Shown here: positions 22,989-33,600 of the stretch, piece by piece | Numbering within the stretch: position 1 is the stretch's first letter | How the letters are laid out: every line of letters starts with the position of its first letter | Assembly: GCA_030386875.1 (NCBI GenBank) | Contig: CM059574.1 | Location: 6,021,934 to 6,085,933 of the forward strand | Direction of reading: 5' to 3' | Source of the DNA: Morinoia aosen | Taxonomy: Eukaryota > Arthropoda > Malacostraca > Amphipoda > Talitridae | DNA length: 64,000 bases | Notes under the pieces: model-generated | The model's database searches: none | What the model was told of the DNA's origin: nothing | The model's input: only the letters and a program-made list of their open reading frames with translations | Program-made: the position numbers and the translations under genes

Positions 22989-23490
22989 TTAATTTATATT
23001 TTCGTTGAGGCTAGGTTTAAGCTTATAAATGTGTTGTGCTTCTATGATCTGAATATACTTCTTTTTTAAAACATTATACAAAATTTTTGTATTTGAGTAC
23101 AGATCTTCATTTGAGGGCTTACAACTATGATCGATACGGAAATGATTAAAAATGGAACCTTGATATTTGTGAGCAGTTAATTTTTGTTTCAGCGTCATCC
23201 TAGTCATGCCAATGAAACACTTGTTGAGAGATTTAGATTCTCTCTTGTTACATTCGAAATGATATATTACAATAGCTCTGTCTATGTCGCTGACCCGCGA
23301 TCCGGAAATATAGTATCTTACAAGGAGATCACTGATTTTACGATTTTTATAATACACACGAAATTTGATTGCCATCTCTGGATCTGTGAGTTTCACGAAA
23401 GTTTAGACAATTTTTTTTAAATACACGTTCGTCAATTTGTAATTGTTATGCATTTGATTTTCATAAAATATATTTATATTCTGCTGGTTG
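22989..23490 (-). pseudogene. Penelope-like element C-terminal fragment with GIY-YIG nuclease domain
   Basis: The uninterrupted 135-codon part (23396 down to 22989, opening with GTG rather than ATG) ends in a GIY-YIG endonuclease-like domain. It has VIYHFECN at residues 43-50 (GIY position), CFIGMTRMTLKQKL at 60-73 (YIG position, Tyr to Phe), GSIFNHF at 80-86, IIEAQHI at 117-123 with the expected catalytic Glu 119, and PSLNENIN at the C-terminus. Penelope-like elements carry this domain behind a reverse transcriptase, preceded by a linker like the RVYYKNRKISDLL seen here. Upstream, the same frame continues with NQMHNNYKLTNVYLKKIV (typical of the linker) across a TAA at 23403-23405, then meets another stop at about 23532. 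The reverse transcriptase is absent and the usual Arg is Lys (LKQKL), so this is a truncated, inactive copy. Confidence 0.8.
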
Positions 23491-23585
23491 GGTCTCAGAT
23501 TATGGTCACTATTAAAAATTCGGTTGTCAAATTAACCCATAGTTTTACCAATAAGAGTATTGTGGAAATTGTTGTTAACCAGCAA

Positions 23586-23672
23586 CCGAATACCATACTT
23601 TACAGAACCTCTCAATTATACGGCTGGTGGAATCATGCTAACTATACAACGAGTTGGTGACGGAACCCCATA
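23586..23672. repeat. Paralogous copy of the neighbouring hAT-MITE insertion site
   Basis: ATACTTTACAGAACCTCTC near 23595 corresponds to the sequence split by the MITE: CCCATACTTTCCAG to its left (ending 23680) and CTTCACAGAACCTCTAAATT to its right (from 23940). The similarity continues more weakly through ATCATGCTAAC / GCCATGCTAGC. The locus is thus an approximately 75-bp tandem duplication, and this copy is the uninterrupted one. Confidence 0.65.
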
Positions 23673-23680
23673 CTTTCCAG

Positions 23681-23939
23681 CAGGGGTCCTCAAAGTGTGG
23701 CCCGCAGACCCCCAGGGGTCCGTGGTGCTTTGACAGGGGGTCCGCAGAAGTTTAACGGATTCAACAATGGATGCAGTTAAGGTATTTATTTACAGCTTTT
23801 CATGACTGTTAATATTATGAAACAGTGCGTACCATATATATATGCATATATTTCTGAGGGGAACACATATCAGGGGTTCCTCAGCTTATTTTTGTGTAAT
23901 AAAAGTCGTCCTTGGTTGAAAAAAGTTTGAGAATCTCTA
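23681..23939. mobile_element. hAT-type MITE, about 259 bp
   Basis: The left end CAGGGGTCCTCAAAGTGTGG is the standard hAT terminal inverted repeat, and the right end, read inward, is TAGAGATTCTCAAACTT. The tips agree in 10 of 14 positions. The flanking octamers CTTTCCAG (23673-23680) and CTTCACAG (23940-23947) agree in 6 of 8 and fit the 8-bp target duplication of hAT elements. The interior includes a second GGGGTCCGTGG and GGGGTCCGCAG, a TA microsatellite near 23836 and no coding frame. The neighbouring undisrupted copy at 23586 supports the boundaries. Confidence 0.82.
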
Positions 23940-23947
23940 CTTCACAG

Positions 23948-25320
23948 AACCTCTAAATTACAGTCTCTTCGCCATGCTAGCACCAGTAAACAAAACAGTT
24001 CCTTAATTACTAATTTAAGCTGAAGATGAGCTGTATGTTATTACCTGTGAAAGTACAGAATGTAAAATGCTTAAATCTCCGAAAACATGGTAAACATTTT
24101 CCAATTATGCTATCATGTAAAATAATTGACGGGCTGTAGAGGGTACCACCAGACACGCTGCTGAGTAGCTCGTTCTGTGACGAAATTAATGAAGTTCAAA
24201 GGTTCGAAACCTGGACATTAGGCGTTTCATCCCATCCTGCCTTTCAGACAAGTAAAATGTTTACTGTATAGCATTGAACATTATAAGAATTTTTTCATAA
24301 CTCCTAGTTCTAATTATATATTTTGGATCGGAAGCGTTCTGTCACAGTTTTTGAGTTCCATATGTTGTCTAGTTTCCCATTTAATGAGAAAAATTCAGTT
24401 GTGATTTTCACGCGCACATCCCGACTTGCATCCATCAACTGCCGAGCATGGGACAAGGCTCGCAGAACGCAACATTTGACGTGACCTTCAGTGAGGACGC
24501 GCCGATCGGAGCGTGGATCTCGGCCTGCAGTGTTGCCAGCTCCAGAAATTTATGCATATTCCCAGACAAGCCATATCTATAAATTAAATAAAACTTGAGT
24601 TTCTAATTAGAAAAGATAACGAAGAAAGATTCAATGAACCTTAATGTGTTTCGAGCTTTGTACTGGATTAAGATTGGAGCTTTTTATGAAATGCATTTTC
24701 ATGTATGCCAAGTTTATTTGTAATTTCGGGAATCATATACAATAACGGAGGTTTTGGCCGGCAATGTAGTGAAAATTAGTGCAGCCACAAATTCTGATAA
24801 AAATTCTTTGCATTTTTCTCAGATGCTGGAAGAACAAATGTTCACGTTATTTACTGAGGAATTGAGAAATATCTGCAGAATTTTATTCTGTGTTCACATG
24901 CGATCCAGGTCTCCAGTGTTGCATTAGCTGTTGCGAAGTAAGGTGGTGCGTGTCAGTGACCCGCTCATGTCCCTATCTGATCCGACGGGTGCTCTTCAGA
25001 TTACCCTTTAACAAATACCGGTTGCAAAAACGCGTGAATATTTATCGAGCGTAATGTAAAGTTGGCTAAATTGTGAAAAAAATGATAGATTAGTTTACTA
25101 ACAAGTTTTATTTAACGTATACAGCTAGCACAAGTGCTATTACTTAGCACTGTACAATCGCATTTCAAGTTATCAGCTTCGGAACAGGTGCCGCCTTCCT
25201 TCCTGTGTAACTTTGTGTTCATTTTCCTGCGAGCAGCTCTGCTGCAGTGGCGCCAGCATTGCTTTCTGGGAGGGATGATATAGCTCGGTGTCTGTGGTGC
25301 TGGTCTGTAGATATAGTGTG
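23948..25320. other. Unannotated stretch
   Basis: No gene is recognised. A GGTTCGAAACC word at about 24201 resembles a tRNA B-box, but no tRNA fold or A-box accompanies it. The patch 24420-24560 is GC-richer and shares CCTGCAGTGTTGC with 19211. Confidence 0.4.
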
Positions 25321-26585
25321 CAGAGACGGACATCGCGTGGGATATTACTGAGCTCCACAGGCGGACATCGCGTGGGATATTACTGAGCTCCAGAGGCGGA
25401 CATCGCGTGGAATATTACTGAGCTCCAGAGACGGACATCACGTGGGATATTACTGAGCTTCAGAGGCAGACATCGCGTGGAATATTACTGAGCTCCAGAG
25501 ACGGACATCGCGTGGAATATTACTGAGCTCCAGAGACGGACATCGCGTGGGATATTACTGAGCTTCAGAGACGGACATCGCGTGGGATATTACTGAGCTT
25601 CAGAGACGGACATCGCGTGGGATATTACTGAGCTTCAGAGACGGACATCACGTGGGATATTACTGAGCTTCAGAGGCAGACATCGCGTGGAATATTACTG
25701 AGCTCCAGAGACGGACATCGCGTGGAATATTACTGAGCTCCAGAGGCGGACATCGCGTGGAATATTACTGAGCTCCAGAGACGGACATCGCGTGGAATAT
25801 TACTGAGCTCCAGAGACGGACATCGCGTGGAATATTACTGAGCTCCAGAGGCGAACATCGGGTGGAATATTACTGAGCTCCAGAGACGGACATCGCGTGG
25901 AATATTACTGAGCTCCAGAGACGGACATCGCGTGGAATATTACTGAGCTCCAGAGACGGACATCGCGTGGAATATTACTGAGCTCCAGAGACGGACATCG
26001 CGTGGAATATTACTGAGCTCCAGAGACGGACATCGCGTGGAATATTACTGAGCTCCAGAGACGGACATCGCGTGGAATATTACTGAGCTCCAGAGACGGA
26101 CATCGCGTGGAATATTACTGAGCTCCAGAGACGGACATCGCGTGGAATATTACTGAGCTCCAGAGGCGGACATCGCGTGGAATATTACTGAGCTCCAGAG
26201 ACGGACATCGCGTGGAATATTACTGAGCTCCAGAGGCGGACATCGCGTGGAATATTACTGAGCTCCAGAGGCGGACATCGCGTGGAATATTACTGAGCTC
26301 CAGAGGCGGACATCGCGTGGAATATTACTGAGCTCCAGAGACGGACATCGCGTGGAATATTACTGAGCTCCAGAGGCGAACATCGCGTGGGATATTCTGT
26401 AACTGTAGACGGATATCGCGTGGGATATTCTGTAACTGTAGACGGACATCACGTGGGATATTTTGGAACCACAGAGGTGGACCTCGTGTGGGATATTACT
26501 GAGCTCCAGAGACTACAGAGATGAACATCGCGTGGATATTATTGAACTGCAGCGAGGAACATCACGCGGGGCACTGCTGAGCTGT
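25321..26585. repeat. 35-bp satellite-like array, 30 regular plus about 6 decayed copies
   Basis: The unit is CAGAGACGGACATCGCGTGG followed by AATATTACTGAGCTC, exactly 35 bases. It repeats without a gap from 25321 to 26370 (30 units), then in diverged 33-44-base copies to about 26585. Variants include GAGGCGG for GAGACGG, GATATT for AATATT and GAGCTT for GAGCTC. Units with GATATT and GAGCTT cluster in the left third, while the right two thirds are nearly uniform, as expected from recent local amplification. The GAGCTC and GAATATT palindromes recur each period. A period of 35 is not a multiple of three and there are no spacers. Confidence 0.97.
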
Positions 26586-26853
26586 ATAGTCCGAACTAGA
26601 GTTGGATTTTATTGAACATGAATAGAAATCCGAGCTGGTTACAACAAGGAATTTCCTGGTTATCGCATGCGATATAATTACCAGACCAGAGAGAGAGAGC
26701 ACCAGACATCCTGCAGCTGTTACGTGGACGCCCGCCTGGCAGCTGAATCTCGTTAATGTTTGTATCATACTTGACTTGCAACATACACTCACAAACAGCC
26801 GTGTATGAATACATCTGTTCGTGCGTCATGTGCTGTGAACCTTGTGCAGGGAT
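26586..26853. other. Unique spacer between two tandem arrays
   Basis: Contains a short (GA)n run at about 26691. No gene is recognised; the minus-strand open frames of about 76 codons have no known features. Confidence 0.5.
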
Positions 26854-27546
26854 GTGGGACGTGCGCCCTACTTGAGCTGAGCTCTTCTATTTCAATGTTA
26901 AAATTTCCCTCCATTTGTTAGTTGGATTTTGTGGGACGTGCGCCCTACTTGAGCTGAGCTCTTCTATTCTAATGTTAACATTTCCCTCCATTTGTAAGTT
27001 GTATTTTGTGGGACGTGCGCCCTACTTGAGCTGAGCTCTTCTATTCTAATGTTAACATTTCCCTCCATTTGTAAGTTGTATTTTGTGGGACGTGCGCCCT
27101 ACTTGAGCTGAGCTCTTCTATTTCAATGTTAACATTTCCCTCCATTTGTAAGTTGTATTTTGTGGGACGTGCGCCCTACTTGAGCTGAGCTCTTCTATTT
27201 CAATGTTAACATTTCCCTCCATTTGTAAGTTGTATTTTGTGGGACGTGCGCCCTACTTGAGCTGAGCTCTTCTATTCTAATGTTAACATTTCCCTCCATT
27301 TGTAAGTTGTATTTTGTGGGACGTGCGCCCTACTTGAGCTGAGCTCTTCTATTCTAATGTTAACATTTCCCTCCATTTGTAAGTTGTATTTTGTGGGACG
27401 TGCGCCCTACTTGAGCTGAGCTCTTCTATTTCAATGTTAACATTTCCCTCCATTTGTAAGTTGTATTTTGTGGGACGTGCGCCCTACTTGAGCTGAGCTC
27501 TTCTATTCTAATGTTAACATTTCCCTCCATTTGTTAGTTGGATTTC
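26854..27546. repeat. 77-bp tandem array, nine exact-length copies
   Basis: Units begin GTGGGACGTGCGCCCTACTT at 26854, 26931, 27008, 27085, 27162, 27239, 27316, 27393 and 27470, all 77 bases. Copies are nearly identical. One site distinguishes two types, TTCAATG and TCTAATG. The outermost copies share GTTAGTTGG instead of GTAAGTTGT. Each unit holds the near-palindrome GAGCTGAGCTC. The low divergence implies recent amplification or gene conversion. Confidence 0.97.
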
Positions 27547-27555
27547 AAATTAAGA

Positions 27556-27860
27556 TCGTCATGAAGAATCAAACATATTTCGCACTGCTTGATATAACAT
27601 TTTGAAAGTTCTTATGTCATCTCACTCCAGAATAAAACATTCTGAAGGTTCTATCATCCTTCATGCTGCAAGATTCAACATTTTTATGGTTCTTACAGCC
27701 TTCATGCTGCAAGATCCAACATTTTTATGGTTCTTATATCCTTGATGCTGCAAGATCCAACATTTTTATGGTTCTAACATCCTCTATGCTGCAGGATCTA
27801 ACATTCTAAAGGCCCTAACATTCTTCATGCTGCAAGGTCAAACATTCTAGTCGAGTTTTC
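27556..27860. repeat. Degenerate 41-bp array next to the 77-bp array
   Basis: Units with CATGCTGCAAGATCCAACA, TTTTTATGGTTCT and AACATCCT are spaced 41 bases apart (about 27661, 27702, 27743, 27784, 27825). More diverged copies extend left to about 27556 (AATAAAACATTCTGAAGGTTC). The unit is unrelated by eye to the 41-bp unit at 1174, although the period is the same. Confidence 0.8.
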
Positions 27861-30602
27861 ATCGAAATACCCCAACATTGTCATCGTGCTTGTGGTATCT
27901 CACATTCTATTTAAGCCATCTTACGCGTTTTCTCGCTGAAGTCGTCGCTGTACGATGGCGTGTATTGTGCAAGACGAAATTTAATTTGTATTGTATATCT
28001 GCTATCTTATTTTGTTTTTGGATTAATATTTATATATTTTTCAATACGATATGCCGTTTGAGGTATTTCGGTGTTCATTCGGCAATAACATATGTCATTA
28101 CAATTAATGCATTTGTATATTTTTTCCAACAAATTACATTTTAGTTGATTGTATTCATCCACATATGTGGCTGAATTATCTTTTATTTACTTGCATGTTG
28201 TAATGTGTAACAAAATCAATAACAGGGAGATCAGTCACAGAAGTTATAGTCACGATATGTTCCTCCAGGAGTGCAAATGCAACTTGGGATAAATTTTGTC
28301 AATTATTTTCCAGGCACAAACTATAAGATACGACGCTAGGGCTGAGTAATCTTCTTCACTCGCTAGCCACATTGGTGATCTCTATAGCGTTAGCTTCCTA
28401 ACTGGCCTTGTTTTAAGGGCATCCCTATGGCGCTTGAGTGGTTCATCTTCTTAGTTTTATTTTCACATCCTGCATTTTATCGTACCTTTGCCTCTTTTTC
28501 CAATTCTTTTAAATTTAAATTTCAGAGTGGTGTGTGATTGCGATTTTTGGAAGCATTGTGAAACTGAAAATTTGACGAGGACTTCAGTCAATGAAATAGT
28601 AAACCATTTGCGCTGGGAATATTCAGCACGCAGTTCTGCACCATATACCGTTATCTTGCTACTTTACACTCGTTAATCACCGATACGTTTTCAGAATTCT
28701 AGGAAATCATATGACAATTTGTCAGTGAACTTTGTCAGATTTTTGGCACAGAATAACACAGTGAATATTCGAAGAATTTTAATGTGATGAGTGCGCTCCG
28801 TAGAGTTGTTTGTGTTTCGACAGAAGTGTTTGCGTTGACCGCTCGCAGAGAGTGAAAAGCATCAGTAACGTTCAACAAAAATAGAAAAGAATTGCTTCGC
28901 AAAATTTTAAAAAGCATCCGAAAAAATTGTGCAATAGGCTACATGTGCGCTAAATAAGAAGCACACAGTGAAGAAAGCCTTTATTTTAACGAGAGTATCC
29001 AAAACTTTCGGAATCAGAACAGTAATTGAGTGAAACAATAGAAACACTGAATCTATTTGAGACATACAGCGCTACCGATACAAGGTGGGAATTCAATGCA
29101 ATAATTTCCAAAGCACAAACACTTGATTTGTGTTTAAAAAGCAGAGGTGAATTGTGAAGATTAGTTGCCTAATATGAAACGCACTCAGTCATTAGAAATT
29201 GTCCAGAACTTGACTGGAAAAGACAAGGATTAGCGCAAGTAACCTGGACCTGACAGCAACAGACAGGGCACCTGGAGGGTCCGGTCTGTGTTTGCGTCCC
29301 GTCGATTCCTTAATATTTTTGCAGTTCCGTCGAACATTGAACATGGCAGGAGCAGATCGGCTTGCAGTATCAGGTAAGGGAACATTTTAGTATCTGGAAC
29401 AGCATTTGCGGCGAATTTTTTCTCTTTAGTGAGCACGGTAATTACATGACACGTGTTTCTCGATTTTTATCATAAACTAATTTATAATCTAAGTTAAGAC
29501 AGAAAGAAATTAATCAGTATCATTACATAAGCGTTTACCATTGCACTGGTTAAGTGGTTACCTTTGCTCAAATTCCGAGAGCACAAATCTTGAGTAGCTC
29601 AACCTCTGTATTAGAGATTGTGTTGTTTTTGGCGATGTGCTAAAAGTATATCAGGGATTACGCATGCTCAAACGTCATTGGTTCAAAAATTTAAAATCAA
29701 TGAAAATTTGAATCTTTCAAACGGTGCTGCCTGTCAGAAATGATTTTGAGCACACAAAGTTCGGGTGAGCAGACCCGCGCGAGTGATGTTTAATTCTTGA
29801 TTTTCTTGTACCGAGCATCAAAATTCAAATTCCAATACCAGGCGACAACTAGTGGTAGAACATATTCTCGTGTCTATAGAGTTTAGTTATTAGTGAAGGT
29901 TTGAAGCAGTAAATACCATATCATAACAAGCTCACTTTAAATGCACTGACAAGAAATTCGCGATCACGGTGCCGACCTGTAACAAGTAGCGCTACATAGA
30001 GGTTGAGATGCGAGCTCAACATTCCACTGAAGATTAATTTTGAATTTTTAACGCACGTAGCAGGTTCGAGGTCTAACGACAGTTCCACAGGCATGGTTGC
30101 AGCATGCGTGTTTCAGTAATCAACGCGCGATAGAGCGCAAGCACAGCATATTTTGCTGCCACGAGTATCTTCGAATTCAAATTCGGTGCATTTCAGTGCA
30201 CATGAAACTACTCAGATGCATCTCTTCTTGTATAAATCAATCGGAAAACCACTATTTATCAAAGTAAATGATCCAAACAGTGAATGTTTTGAAAATATCC
30301 AAGTTTACGTTTGAATTTGCTTCTCGTAGAATAATATTTTTAACGAGCAACAACGATAGAGTCGTGAAGCGTCGTATTGATAGCTTCCCGTGAAGGGTGA
30401 GCTTTTCATGACCCATCATTACAGGTAGACAAGCTTCCCCTTGATGCCTGAAATCGTTCAGATTAGGGTCGCAATACTGGACTGCCCTGACAGATTGCTT
30501 CATTTGTTCGCGTAGATCATCTCTATTGATCGAAAGAAAACAAATTACTTCTCCACTTGTCCTCTCTTTCGTGAGTACTACAACCCCGTACTTGCCTCCC
30601 TA
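27861..30602. other. Unannotated stretch
   Basis: No gene, RNA or sizeable repeat is recognised. Confidence 0.4.
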
Positions 30603-30644
30603 GTGTCTCAATAAAAGCATTCTGTATTATTATGAGAGACACTT
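30603..30644. repeat. Short hairpin with GTGTCTC/GAGACAC arms
   Basis: AGTGTCTCAATAA and TTATTATGAGAGACACT form an imperfect inverted repeat with a loop of about 13 bases. The arm word is the same GTGTCTC that abounds in the element at 16.1-16.9 kb, so this may be a remnant of the same family. Confidence 0.5.
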
Positions 30645-33600
30645 GTGACTATTTCTTCTGTAAATGCTAAATTATTACTCTGCTGGATGAGAAACATATG
30701 AGTACTAAGTAGGCCAATTCATTTCACTCTCGTAAATGCAACATAGAGCAGCGTTCAGATTTCATGATAAGAATAAAAAATTCAAGTTATTGTAGTAAAT
30801 ATAAAAGCTCATATTCCAAAATACTCTAAATATATAATTTCTTCTGGAGGATTTTTCAGTTGCCATGAGTTCTCTCGACACCAGGAACATAATCAGCGTG
30901 ATGTTACTCCAAAAATTTTGAGAAACTCAGATCGTAGAGAAAATATCGCCCCACCATCTTCGCTGGAAATGTTACGAGTGCTTCATTGCAGCGCGCGTCG
31001 TAGTGTGTATTGAACGCATAAGAGGAGACCGTGTTTAACGCTCATTTGGAATTCGTTCTAAATTTAATTGCATGTTCAGGAAATTCCATGTATTGACTTG
31101 GTCTAATCGAAAACATAAATGATTTTTTCTAAGTCGTGGCTCTTTAATTTTTCGTTAAGCTACATGCCTGGTAATATCTGAATAGCGCTTTTCTGTTCTT
31201 GGATTTTAAGTATTTATCTGATTAAACTTAACCTTCAAACCATATTGACGAGTGTTATTAATAGTTTTCTCAACCGTGTCAAATTAATTATGAATCTTGA
31301 ATACATTAGAAAGTATTTTGAATGCAGCCATCTGTAACGAGTTATTAAAAACTTAGACGTAAGCACCGTAGACTTTTTGTTCACCAATTCGTAATCGCAT
31401 CTGCTGGGTTCGTTGGAGTGGAAATGCTGGGGCGAGCTGAGCTTTGCAGTGATGACTACGTTGTAATAATTTTTCCACACTTTGTTTCTCTGGTCAGCAA
31501 ATTATTTTCTGCATGAGCTTAGTATTCTGGAACCTAGAGTTGGTGCAGAGTTTGCCGTAGGGAAATTGAATTTATTCATCATTTCTTTTCGATATATTAC
31601 GTTCTTTAGAATGAGTCTCGTGAAACATCTTTCATCGCTCGATAATTGAATATTCATACAGAAAAAACAGCATTCAAGCTACACCTTTTTACTCCTGTAT
31701 TTTCCCACAAGGAAATTCAATTATTTCGTCGTTACAATTTTAAGGCAGAATCATCATTTTCGCAGCGTTTCAATTTTGATTTCCTCGTGTGTTCCGTAAA
31801 AATTAGCGTTTCTGCAGGTTCACAAGTATATGCAATTCAATAAGTGGTTGCTATGGAATTAAGAGTATTTAGTTTGCCATCGTGAGAGTTTAAGAGCTCA
31901 AAAAATGTAATTGTGAAGGCAGTAGTTTTACCGTTATCAGGGAATGAAAACGTAAATAAAGTTCCATCTGCTCTATATTTGTTCCTGCTGATGAACAGCT
32001 AATGTTACTTTGTCAGTGGCTGTTGTTCTCGATGACTGAAAGTGGGCTGATGGCATTCGTGAGACCTGAGCTATAATTACGTGTAGCAGCTGGACGCGGG
32101 CAGTGTAGGGGTGTGCCGTCTTCTTGGTATCATCCGCTGTCTGCTGGAAATCTATCTCTCATTTTTTTTGTGCATGAATTCTGATCTGCATCAAGTTTAC
32201 CAGGAGCAATCAGCTCATTTCTGCTCCACAGCTATGTTTTTCTATTTTCAAACTCATGAGACAGCTCTTCATTTTTTTGCATTTCTTCTAGACCGCTGCT
32301 ACAACATTTATTTTCGAAGTCAAGGTAAAAATTATAAAACTGCCACTTTGATTTTTTGATTATGTTAATAAAGGATGAATTAAGGGTCTACATACACCCA
32401 AAAAAGAAACAGTGACATTGGTCGCACTATTTACCACATTTAAAATAGATAAAAACTATTTTCTGAAGTATTATTATAAAATTGGACCAATAAAGTTTTC
32501 TGTATTGTGTATTTGCTTGCAGTTTCACAGAAAGCTTTTCATTCTGCACGCGTCGGCTGCAACAAAGCAGATTACAATCAAATGAAATTCACGCGATTCT
32601 TTGGCGACGAGTGTCATTATTTCGCCTTCGCTTCTCAGAATATGGAAACTGAGCTTCTGCATCTCGCGAAGCCCTACCAAAGCCTTGGCCAATATTGAAG
32701 AGAAAAAATAATTTTCTCAGACTAGCAATATCGCAGCAGTCAGGAGTAAAAAAGATATATTTTTTCGTGGAGGTAGTCTTCCGCTGTGAGTGCGTGGATT
32801 TGGGCCATTGTTGGGACAAAATGCTCTTCTCAGAGATATTAGGCCCATAAGTCTCCCTCTTGTGCCAGCGCTACTTCCCTAGTAAAGCCCTTACCATTAA
32901 ACGGTTGAAGCATACGTAGTCATTTTTGGCTCTCGCTGAGAGGGAGAGATGGCGGAGTTCGGTGGTTCAGATGCCGAGCTCTATCTTGCGCTCTCTCCCG
33001 GGGGCCTTCCTCGTTCATAAGTCCACTACATGACTTCTGGAGTTCCAGTACGTTTTCAGCGAGAAAAAGAAAGCAAGCTTGTCTACCACCAAGTCTTCCA
33101 GTAACATTTCGCGTAACTCCAAAGACTGTAAAATTCTAGGCAAAAGTTGTAATGAAAACTGATGAAATGCTTGACTAGACAGTTTGAGTAGAACGTACGC
33201 AGTTAGGTCGCGAGTCTCTAACTCTTGCAAGGAATAAACAGCCATGAATTTGTAACATGTTGATCTTGTAAGTGTTAGCTCATTCTGAATCGTTATTTGT
33301 CTGTTCCAGCTTAGTCCCTGAAGCTGATTCATGTAGATTTTGAACAGAATGTGGACAATGATGCTGTTCGGTTACGTGATGTCCTCAGGTGTTATGTTCC
33401 AGGGTACGTAACAGAGGGCAACTGGTGATAGGATCATTCAAATATATTCATATTTATTTGTATGTATTATATATTTGTATTCAAACATTCACCTTAAAAA
33501 TGTATTTCAGGTATAGCAAGAGAAGAGCAGCAACAAAAAAATACTCCTGTTGAAATTTAGAAACTCTCTCTATATTGTACATGATGGTATGTAACACATG

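Noticed and set aside
24195-24235. tRNA suggested by GGTTCGAAACC
   Set aside because: No A-box, acceptor stem or anticodon arm can be fitted around it.
25321-27860. CRISPR-like regular repeats
   Set aside because: Repeats are directly adjacent with no unique spacers, and the context is eukaryotic transposon-rich DNA with no cas genes.
33015-33332. 105-codon minus-strand frame as a gene
   Set aside because: No motif, signal peptide or homology I recognise; length is within chance expectation for 64 kb of six-frame sequence.
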